A DNA stretch of 9,041 nt, from the NCBI GenBank assembly GCA_902796985.1, contig CADBRC010000145.1, positions 1 through 9,041 on the forward strand, written 5' to 3'. Position numbers and translations under genes: made by a program. Each line of letters opens with the position of its first letter. The stretch's first letter is position 1. The notes beneath the pieces are model-generated. The model was not told the origin of the DNA. It did no database searches and was given only the letters and a program-made list of their open reading frames with translations. The stretch comes from an uncultured Spirochaetaceae bacterium (GTDB lineage Bacteria; Spirochaetota; Spirochaetia; Treponematales; Treponemataceae). Positions 1 through 5,628 of the stretch are shown here, piece after piece.

Positions 1-449
1 CGGAAGCTGCCCGCGAACTGTACAAGGGCGTGCACTTTGACATCTGCTATTGTTCTCCGCTCGTCAGGGCGCGGGAGACCGCCGCGATTTTCCTTGAGGG
101 ATCCGGTGTTCCCGTTGTTTATGACGACCGCCTGAAGGAAATGTGCTTCGGCATATACGAGGGCTGCGAGAACGTCTTCAGCAAGCCGGACCTTCCTATC
201 TACGCTTTCTTCAAGGACCCTGCCAATTACAAGGGCGTGGAGGGGGGCGAGAGCTTTGAGGAGCTTTTCGCCCGGACGGGGGAATTCCTTCGGGAAGTCG
301 TGGAACCCGACCTTGCACAGGGCAAGGATGTCCTCATTGTCGGGCACGGCGCGATGAACTCAAGCATCGTCTGCCAGGTCCGCAAGCTGCCTTTGGAGCG
401 CTTCTGGGATGCCGGAATCGAGAACTGCCGCCTTATGATGGTGAAATAG
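1..449 (+). CDS. Histidine phosphatase family protein, 3' part (N-terminus outside window)
   Basis: The reading frame is open from the window edge (first full codon at base 3) to TAG at 447-449, so this is the last ~148 residues of a gene that starts upstream. The GTG at 30 is an internal valine, not a start. Family signatures are visible: an SPLVRARETA segment (the usual arginine-bearing 'SPLxRAxxTA' motif), an E-x2-FG-x2-EG segment, and the second catalytic histidine in VGHGAMN (codon 345-347). The phosphohistidine RHG motif that should lie near the N-terminus is beyond the edge. Such enzymes (the phosphoglycerate mutase-like / CobC / GpmB superfamily) remove phosphate from small molecules through a phosphohistidine intermediate. 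The substrate cannot be told from this part. It lies 93 bp upstream of argJ, which has its own promoter, so a functional link to arginine synthesis is not implied. Confidence 0.85.
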   Translation, partial: EAARELYKGVHFDICYCSPLVRARETAAIFLEGSGVPVVYDDRLKEMCFGIYEGCENVFSKPDLPIYAFFKDPANYKGVEGGESFEELFARTGEFLREVVEPDLAQGKDVLIVGHGAMNSSIVCQVRKLPLERFWDAGIENCRLMMVK

Positions 450-481
450 TGAATAAGATAATCCGCACTGTCTGTTTTCCC

Positions 482-510
482 TTGCCAAAGCTATACAAAT
501 TCGCTATAAT
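482..510 (+). promoter_or_regulatory. Sigma-70-type promoter for argJ
   Basis: A -35 box TTGCCA (482-487) and a perfect -10 box TATAAT (505-510) are separated by 17 bp. Transcription would start near 517, giving a leader of about 26 nt before argJ. The region lies in the 93-bp AT-rich gap after the phosphatase stop. I found no convincing terminator for the upstream gene in that gap. Confidence 0.75.
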
Positions 511-525
511 TATGCAAAATTTCAC

Positions 526-531
526 AGGAGG
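526..531 (+). promoter_or_regulatory. Ribosome binding site of argJ
   Basis: AGGAGG matches the anti-Shine-Dalgarno perfectly, 11 nt upstream of the ATG at 543. It supports that start. Confidence 0.8.
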
Positions 532-542
532 ACTGCATAAAA

Positions 543-1814
543 ATGCAATTTATCGATGGGGGAGTGACTGCCCCGCTTGGTTTTACGGCGAACGGAATGC
601 TCTGCGGAATCAAGGCGGGCAGAACCAAGAACGATGTTGCGCTCGTATACAGCGAGAAGCCCTGTACCGCTGCGGCGATGTTCACCCAGAACCGTGTCAA
701 GGCCGAGAGCGTGAAGCTGACACGCCGTAACCTGGCTGACGGCAAAGCACAGGCGATGATTGCGAACTCCGGCAATGCCAATGCATGTACCGGTGAGCAG
801 GGGGCAAAGGCAGCCTTCCGTATGGCGCAGGCGGCGGCTTCGGCCCTGAAGATTGCCCCGGAGGATGTCATTGTCTGCTCCACCGGCGTTATCGGTCAGC
901 AGCTGCCGGTCGAAAAGATAGAGGCAGCAGTCCCCGCGCTTGCGTCCGGCCTGTCCAAAGAGGGGCACGCTGAGGCCCGTACCGCGATAATGACGACCGA
1001 CACGCACTACAAAGAGTGTGCCGTCGAGTGCGAGATTGGCGGAAAGAAAGTCCGCATTGGCGCGATGTGCAAGGGAAGCGGCATGATTCACATAAACCTG
1101 GGCACGATGCTCGCCTTTGTCACGAGCGACTGTGCCATTTCCGCTTCCATGCTGGACAAGGCCCTGCGCTCAAGCGTTGCGGGTACATACAACTGCGTCT
1201 CGGTTGACGGTGATACGAGCACGAATGACACGCTTACGATTATAGCGAACGGCATGGCAGGAAATGCGGAGATTACCGGCGAGGGCAGGGACTATGATTG
1301 CTTCCTCGCTGCGCTCAATGCGCTGAATACCGAGATGGCGAAGAAAATCGCCGGTGACGGAGAGGGGGCGACGAGGCTCCTTGAGTGTAACGTCAGCGGG
1401 GCTAAGGACGTGGAAACTGCCCGTACGCTTGCCAAGAGCGTCATCTCATCCAGCCTGGTCAAGGCTGCGATATTCGGCAAGGATGCGAACTTCGGCCGCT
1501 TCCTCTGTGCAATGGGATACTCCGGTGCGGAATTTGATCCGGACAAGGTGACTATCTCTTATAAGAGTCATACGGGTGCCAAACGCCATGGCGCGACTGA
1601 TTTCATCGGCGACAACGCCGGTGCGGAGAAGAGCATCATAGTCTTTGAGAAGGGCGTTCCCCTTGACTTTGATGAGGCGAAGGCGCTTGAGGTTCTGAGC
1701 GAGGACGAGATAATCGTGGACGTACAGTGCGGTGACGGAAACGCCTCCGGTACGGCCTGGGGCTGCGACCTCACCTACGAGTATGTGAAGATTAATGGAG
1801 ATTATCGCACATAA
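543..1814 (+). CDS. argJ: ArgJ, glutamate N-acetyltransferase / ornithine acetyltransferase
   Basis: The protein has 423 residues, slightly above the usual ~400 for the family. ArgJ transfers acetyl from N-acetylornithine to glutamate, recycling the acetyl group; bifunctional members also use acetyl-CoA. Visible signatures are ANSGNANACTG (74-84), STGVIGQQLP (113-122; Thr114-Gly115 match the oxyanion-hole pair), KGSGMIHINLGTML (177-190), VSVDGDTSTNDT, an IFGKDANFGR segment and the typical C-terminus GTAWGCDLTYEYVKINGDYRT-like block ending in YRT. Thr188 is the expected autoproteolysis site and new N-terminal nucleophile of the beta chain. The residue before it is Gly, where Ala is usual. The start is fixed by a strong Shine-Dalgarno and promoter. 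It heads the arginine cluster and its stop lies 56 bp before the preferred argB start. Mono- versus bifunctionality cannot be settled from sequence alone, and no argA or argE is visible nearby. Confidence 0.96.
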   Translation: MQFIDGGVTAPLGFTANGMLCGIKAGRTKNDVALVYSEKPCTAAAMFTQNRVKAESVKLTRRNLADGKAQAMIANSGNANACTGEQGAKAAFRMAQAAASALKIAPEDVIVCSTGVIGQQLPVEKIEAAVPALASGLSKEGHAEARTAIMTTDTHYKECAVECEIGGKKVRIGAMCKGSGMIHINLGTMLAFVTSDCAISASMLDKALRSSVAGTYNCVSVDGDTSTNDTLTIIANGMAGNAEITGEGRDYDCFLAALNALNTEMAKKIAGDGEGATRLLECNVSGAKDVETARTLAKSVISSSLVKAAIFGKDANFGRFLCAMGYSGAEFDPDKVTISYKSHTGAKRHGATDFIGDNAGAEKSIIVFEKGVPLDFDEAKALEVLSEDEIIVDVQCGDGNASGTAWGCDLTYEYVKINGDYRT

Positions 1815-1870
1815 AGGTGCGGCAATTCCCGGCAAGCCGCAAACGGCTTATGGAGATAGCGGACAGAATT

Positions 1871-2758
1871 ATGGAAGAGAAGGAAATAGACCCCCGGCTC
1901 GACAACGCCCAGTGGGCGGATGTTTTGGTTCAGGCACTGCCGTATTTCAGGCACTGGTGCGGCAAGGTTGTCGTCGTCAAGTACGGCGGCAATGCGATGC
2001 TGAATGAGGAGCTGAAGGAAGACGTGATGGAGGACATCGTTCTCCTGAGCACTATCGGTATTCATGTCGTGCTCGTGCACGGCGGCGGACCCGAGATAAA
2101 CCACATGCTTGAGCGTGTGGGCAAGGAGAGCAAGTTTATCAATGGCCTTCGCTATACGGATGCCGAGACGATGGAAATTGTCCAGATGGTTCTGACCGGC
2201 AAGCTCAACAAGGACATTGTCGGCCTGCTCCTGCAGAAGGGCGGCAAGGCCGTGGGCTTGAGCGGCGTGGACTCTGGCCTGCTCCGTGCCAGGAAGGTTG
2301 AGAAGGGCGGGGCTGACCTTGGCCTTGTCGGTGAGGTCACGGAGGTGAACCCGGCAATCCTCAGCTCGCTGATTCAGCAGGGCTTCATCCCCGTCGTGTC
2401 CACCGTTGCAATCGGTGAGTCTGGAGACATGAACCGCTACAACATCAATGCCGATACTGCTGCCGCCAAGATTGCGGTTGCCTTGGGTGCGGAGAAGTTC
2501 GTCCAGCTGACGAACGTGCCGGGCGTGCTGAAGGACGTGAACGATCCGTCGTCTCTCGTCCAGCGCATTCAGGTCGGTGACGTGGGAAAGTTCATTGAGG
2601 ACGGAACGATTGCGGGAGGAATGATTCCCAAGATTGAGTGCTGCGTGCTTGCCCGTGAGGGCGGGGTACCCCGCACCCATATCATTGACGGCCGTGTCCC
2701 CCATTCCCTGCTGATAGAGATGTTCAGCGACCGGGGAATCGGCACGATGATTTATTAA
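1871..2758 (+). CDS. argB: ArgB, N-acetylglutamate kinase
   Basis: This enzyme phosphorylates N-acetylglutamate with ATP, the second step of arginine synthesis. The amino-acid-kinase fold is clear: KYGGNAM (Lys37, phosphate binding), VHGGGPEIN (70-77), GLRYTD (Arg94, substrate), NINADTAAAK (Asn191 and Asp195), LTNVPGVL, GGMIPKIECC (Lys254) and a C-terminal HIIDGRVPHSLLIEMF block. The ~20-residue helix before ALPYF resembles the N-terminal helix of arginine-sensitive hexameric kinases such as that of Pseudomonas, so feedback inhibition by arginine is likely (inference). The start is uncertain. GTG 1817 (313 aa, 2 nt after argJ; nearest GGAG 16 nt away) and ATG 1850 (302 aa, no Shine-Dalgarno) are also in frame. 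ATG 1871 (295 aa) is preferred for its nearby GGA/GGAGA and family-like length. It is probably co-transcribed with argJ. Confidence 0.95.
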   Translation: MEEKEIDPRLDNAQWADVLVQALPYFRHWCGKVVVVKYGGNAMLNEELKEDVMEDIVLLSTIGIHVVLVHGGGPEINHMLERVGKESKFINGLRYTDAETMEIVQMVLTGKLNKDIVGLLLQKGGKAVGLSGVDSGLLRARKVEKGGADLGLVGEVTEVNPAILSSLIQQGFIPVVSTVAIGESGDMNRYNINADTAAAKIAVALGAEKFVQLTNVPGVLKDVNDPSSLVQRIQVGDVGKFIEDGTIAGGMIPKIECCVLAREGGVPRTHIIDGRVPHSLLIEMFSDRGIGTMIY

Positions 2759-2790
2759 ACCTGTTCGGAAACCTCAGTTTCCGAACAGGT
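2759..2790 (+). terminator. 14-bp hairpin between argB and argD; possible terminator or attenuator
   Basis: A perfect inverted repeat begins at the last base of the argB stop codon region: arms 2759-2772 and 2777-2790 with a CTCA loop. It is followed by a T-rich but interrupted tract (TCTATTGATTTGTTTGTT), so as an intrinsic terminator it would be leaky. I found no good promoter between it and argD, so argD is probably expressed by readthrough or from a promoter I cannot recognise. It could instead be an mRNA-stabilising 3' structure for argJB. Confidence 0.6.
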
Positions 2791-2817
2791 CTATTGATTT
2801 GTTTGTTATGGAGAAAT

Positions 2818-2825
2818 AGGGAGGG
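2818..2825 (+). promoter_or_regulatory. Ribosome binding site that sets the argD start
   Basis: AGGGAGGG lies a few bases before ATG 2830 (core GGAG 2820-2823, spacing 6). It decides for ATG 2830 over the in-frame upstream TTG at 2794, which overlaps the hairpin tail and has no such site. Confidence 0.75.
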
Positions 2826-2829
2826 CTTT

Positions 2830-3987
2830 ATGAATACCCCTGTGGTGAACAATTATGGTTCGTTCGATGTCGTCTTCAAAAGCGGGAAGGGATCCGTACT
2901 GAAGGACATCTACGGTAAGAAATACATTGACTTCCTCTCGGGAATTGCTGTCAACTGCCTGGGACACAACTACAAACCCCTTGTCAAGGCGATTACCAAG
3001 CAGTCCAAGAAGATGATTCACGTCTGCAATTATTTTTTCAGCGACACGGGGATTGCGTATGCCAAAGCCCTGCTGGATGCAACCGGATTTGACGGCGTGT
3101 TCTTCGGCAACTCCGGGGCGGAGGCGAACGAGGCCGCTATAAAGCTCGCCCGCAAGTACGGGCAGCTGCACGGCGGCGACTCCCGGAAGGTCATCGTCAC
3201 GCTGGAGCGGTCTTTCCACGGAAGGACGCTTGCAACGCTGAAGGCAACCGGGCAGGAGAAGTTCCACCCGGCGGACTTTGCCCCCTATCCTTCCGGCTTC
3301 CGGACGATACGGGCGAACGACTTTGACTCCCTCAAGGGGGCGTTCGATGACAGCACTGCTGCCCTTATGATTGAATGCGTGCAGGGAGAGGGCGGGGTCA
3401 TCCCCCTTGATCCCAAGTGGGCGCAGGCAGCCGCACAGGCCGCCCGTGATGCAGGTGCGATAGTGATTGCCGATGAGGTGCAGACCGGCATGGGACGGAC
3501 GGGCAGTCTGCTTGCGAGCGAGCAGCTTCAGTTCAACCCGGAGGTTGTGACCCTGGCCAAGGGAATTGCCGGCGGTGTTCCGATGGGAGCATGCCTCTTC
3601 CGGGGTAAAGCTGCCAAGGTCTTTGCCGCAGGGGATCATCAGTCCACCTTCGGCGGAAATCCGCTTGCCCTCGCCGCTGCCTGTGTTGTCCTCAAGAAGC
3701 TGACGGCGCCGGACTTCCTCGTGAAGGTGACGGAGAAGGGGGAATACATCAGGAACACGGTGAACGGCTGGAAGCTCCCCTGCGTCAAGGAAGTGCGGGG
3801 GCTGGGCCTGATGACCGGAATCCAGATAGAGGGAAACCCGGTTGAAGTGGAGAAGGAGTGCCTGGAGAAGGGCTTGCTCTTCTCCACCGCCGGAGAGCAT
3901 ACGCTCAGGCTGGTTCCTCCGCTGAACATCCCTAAGAAGCACATAGACGAGGGACTTGAGATTTTGCATTCAGTCCTTGCAAAATAA
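2830..3987 (+). CDS. argD: ArgD, acetylornithine aminotransferase (PLP-dependent)
   Basis: The protein has 385 residues, normal for the family. ArgD uses glutamate to transaminate N-acetylglutamate semialdehyde to N-acetylornithine; many members also act on succinyl-diaminopimelate in lysine synthesis. This is a class-III (fold type I) aminotransferase: FLSGIAVNCLGH near 35-46, GNSGAEANE (93-101, phosphate-binding turn), SFHGRTLATLKATG (128-141, with Phe129-His130 near the PLP ring), ECVQGEGGV (182-190), ADEVQTGMGRTG (214-225; Asp215 pairs with the PLP ring nitrogen), TLAKGIAGGVPMGA (Lys244 forms the Schiff base) and STFGGNPLA. All catalytic residues are present. Position after argJ and argB supports acetylornithine over ornithine or GABA aminotransferase. 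It is separated from argB by the hairpin at 2759-2790. Confidence 0.94.
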   Translation: MNTPVVNNYGSFDVVFKSGKGSVLKDIYGKKYIDFLSGIAVNCLGHNYKPLVKAITKQSKKMIHVCNYFFSDTGIAYAKALLDATGFDGVFFGNSGAEANEAAIKLARKYGQLHGGDSRKVIVTLERSFHGRTLATLKATGQEKFHPADFAPYPSGFRTIRANDFDSLKGAFDDSTAALMIECVQGEGGVIPLDPKWAQAAAQAARDAGAIVIADEVQTGMGRTGSLLASEQLQFNPEVVTLAKGIAGGVPMGACLFRGKAAKVFAAGDHQSTFGGNPLALAAACVVLKKLTAPDFLVKVTEKGEYIRNTVNGWKLPCVKEVRGLGLMTGIQIEGNPVEVEKECLEKGLLFSTAGEHTLRLVPPLNIPKKHIDEGLEILHSVLAK

Positions 3988-4005
3988 GCGTCCCTCCGCT
4001 ATGAT
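3977..4005 (+). promoter_or_regulatory. Candidate promoter for the 4012 gene, inside the argD end
   Basis: TTGCAA (3977-3982) and TATGAT (4000-4005) are separated by 17 bp, like the argJ promoter. The -35 lies within the last argD codons. Predicted transcription start is at or within a base or two of 4012, the A of the next ATG. Confidence 0.45.
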
Positions 4006-4011
4006 GGACTA

Positions 4012-5550
4012 ATGCAAAAACGCATCGTCATTGTTGTATTCATCGTTGTCGCCGCGGCCATAGTCCTGCTTGCCCTGAACCGGAATTATTTCACGAGCGA
4101 GCAGCAGGATGTTGTCCGCGCCAAGCTTGTCGTTCCCTCTTCTGCCCAGGAAGGTGAGGAGGGGGGTGAGGGCAGTTCCCTGGTTACTGGAGGCACGATA
4201 CTTTCTTCTTTCATAAACCTCAATGCCGATGAAACCCTGCTTGATGTTGTCAGCGCAGACTTTACGGGAGACGGATTTGAGGATCAGGTCAGCGTTGTCA
4301 GAAAGGCGGGAGTCCAGAACCTGCAGCTGCTCGTGGGAATATATAATCCAAAAACAGAAAGCTACGAGCGGGTGGTTGACATAGCGACCCAAGTTGAGCA
4401 GATCAAGACTTTCTCATGCTACGGGCTGGATTTGACCGGGCGGAACAAGATTGCGCTCGTGTATCAGGGTTTCGATTCTGCGGGCAACTCAACCCTTCGT
4501 GCCTATTTCGTGAATTATGACGATAAGGCGGGGCTTTACAGGCTGCAGCTGATAGCGGACCTGAAGAGCAACGGCGCTATTTACATGCAGCAGGAAGATG
4601 AGGCTGCTTTCTCCGGGACGGGGAATCCCCCCTATGTCATGATGGTATACTCTTCCGATATGTCACGGGCGGAAAGCTCTGACCAGATACAGACTTTCTG
4701 GAGCTGGAGCGAGCGGGAGCAGCGGTATGTCCAGACCAAGCAGAACAGGATAAAGGGAAGCAGCATCAAGAAGGGGGAGCTTGCCAAAATTCAGGACGGA
4801 ACGGTCAAAACCTTTGCGGACTATCTGGGCGGCCTCTGGTACAGGACAGAAACGAGCGGAAGCGGAATGCGCTACGTGTTCTTTGACTATGAGGCAGGGC
4901 AGATTGTCTTTCTGAGGGGCGACGAGGAGGAGGTATACAACTGGCAGAGCAGTGCCCTTCACTACCGGGGTATGTATATCTCCACGACAAATTACGAGAT
5001 AGAAACCCTCAAGCGCAGTGTCAACGTGAGCCTGGTGGACCTGGAGCAGATATCGCTCCTTGTGAATGATGATGTGAGCATGGTCATAAAGGAGGACAAT
5101 GCCTGGAACGGCGACTACAAGAAGATGAAGTTTTCGGACTTCTACAGCGAAAGCATCTCCTCGTCCGCCATGAAAAGCTCCTACATCTACAACCTTGAGT
5201 CCGGCTCGCTCTGGCGCATGAGTGACGGGAGCACCGTGACCTTCTCCGACGGAAGCTACAAATCCGTGAGCGGGGACAAAACCCTGACCGGCAGCTACAT
5301 TGCCATGCAGTTGGGAAGTGACAACTTCATTCAGTTCAGGAGCGACAAAGGCAGCCAGGCTTCCAACGTGGATTCTCTCTTTGACGGCTGCTACCTTGCA
5401 AGCTATCCACCCTCCGCCGATGACGGCAGTCAGATAGACGAGGACAGGATAATCCTGCAGCCCTATACCGTGCAGCTCTTTGATTCCTTCCCTTCGTCCG
5501 GACATCCCATTATACTGACCCGGGAGAAAACAGATTCCTCTGGAAATTGA
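4012..5550 (+). CDS. Membrane-anchored beta-rich protein, possibly pallilysin-related adhesin-like
   Basis: The 512-residue product starts with MQKR and a hydrophobic segment (about 5-22), then NRNYF. There is no cysteine lipobox, so it is probably a signal anchor, or a signal peptide, with the rest outside the cytoplasmic membrane. A Gly/Glu/Ser-rich linker (about 43-57) precedes an N-terminal domain holding DFTGDGFED (83-91), a DxDGxxD-like calcium loop of the FG-GAP/VCBS type, and a related DLTGRNK near 130. Two later aromatic, beta-rich blocks start around GLWYRTETSGSG (Trp276) and GSLWRMSDGSTVTFSDG (Trp401). The layout recalls treponemal pallilysin-related (Tp0751-type) proteins with a beta-barrel C-terminus, but this is from memory of the family and not proven. 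No HExxH protease motif is present. It lies 24 bp after argD with only a weak GGA (4006-4008) before the ATG. Function unknown; a surface or periplasmic role is inferred. Confidence 0.8.
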   Translation: MQKRIVIVVFIVVAAAIVLLALNRNYFTSEQQDVVRAKLVVPSSAQEGEEGGEGSSLVTGGTILSSFINLNADETLLDVVSADFTGDGFEDQVSVVRKAGVQNLQLLVGIYNPKTESYERVVDIATQVEQIKTFSCYGLDLTGRNKIALVYQGFDSAGNSTLRAYFVNYDDKAGLYRLQLIADLKSNGAIYMQQEDEAAFSGTGNPPYVMMVYSSDMSRAESSDQIQTFWSWSEREQRYVQTKQNRIKGSSIKKGELAKIQDGTVKTFADYLGGLWYRTETSGSGMRYVFFDYEAGQIVFLRGDEEEVYNWQSSALHYRGMYISTTNYEIETLKRSVNVSLVDLEQISLLVNDDVSMVIKEDNAWNGDYKKMKFSDFYSESISSSAMKSSYIYNLESGSLWRMSDGSTVTFSDGSYKSVSGDKTLTGSYIAMQLGSDNFIQFRSDKGSQASNVDSLFDGCYLASYPPSADDGSQIDEDRIILQPYTVQLFDSFPSSGHPIILTREKTDSSGN

Positions 5551-5580
5551 CAGACTCTGGCTGAGCGAAAAGAGGGTAAA

Positions 5581-5605
5581 AAAAGGGGGCTTAACGCCCC
5601 CTTTT
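5581..5605. terminator. Bidirectional intrinsic terminator between convergent genes
   Basis: AAAAGGGGGC (5581-5590), loop TTAAC, GCCCCCTTTT (5596-5605) forms a 10-bp stem with a GC-rich core. On the plus strand it is followed by TTTTGCTATTT. On the minus strand the tract is seven uninterrupted T (complement of A at 5578-5584), so it is stronger for the helicase gene. It lies 30 bp after the stop at 5550 and 23 bp beyond the helicase stop at 5629. Confidence 0.9.
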
Positions 5606-5628
5606 GCTATTTCAGCAAATCACTGCAA

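Noticed and set aside
498..520. Possible ArgR operator over the argJ -10 region
   Set aside because: The right half (ATGCAA) resembles a Bacillus-type ARG box half-site but the left half does not match; too weak to call.
449..730. Plus-strand frame overlapping the phosphatase stop and argJ start
   Set aside because: Runs through the promoter, the ribosome binding site and the argJ N-terminus in the wrong frame.
1802..2704. 300-codon open frame antisense to argB
   Set aside because: It is a shadow of a clear acetylglutamate kinase; no start signal or family features.
2794..2829. TTG 2794 as the argD start
   Set aside because: It would add 12 non-family residues and has no Shine-Dalgarno, while ATG 2830 has an excellent one.
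2806..3969. 387-codon open frame antisense to argD
   Set aside because: argD has all catalytic motifs and a strong Shine-Dalgarno; the antisense frame encodes no recognisable motif and arises from stop-poor GC-rich codon use.
4663..5505. 280-codon antisense frame in the anchored-protein gene
   Set aside because: The plus-strand gene has a proper hydrophobic N-terminus and coherent beta-rich composition; the antisense frame has neither.
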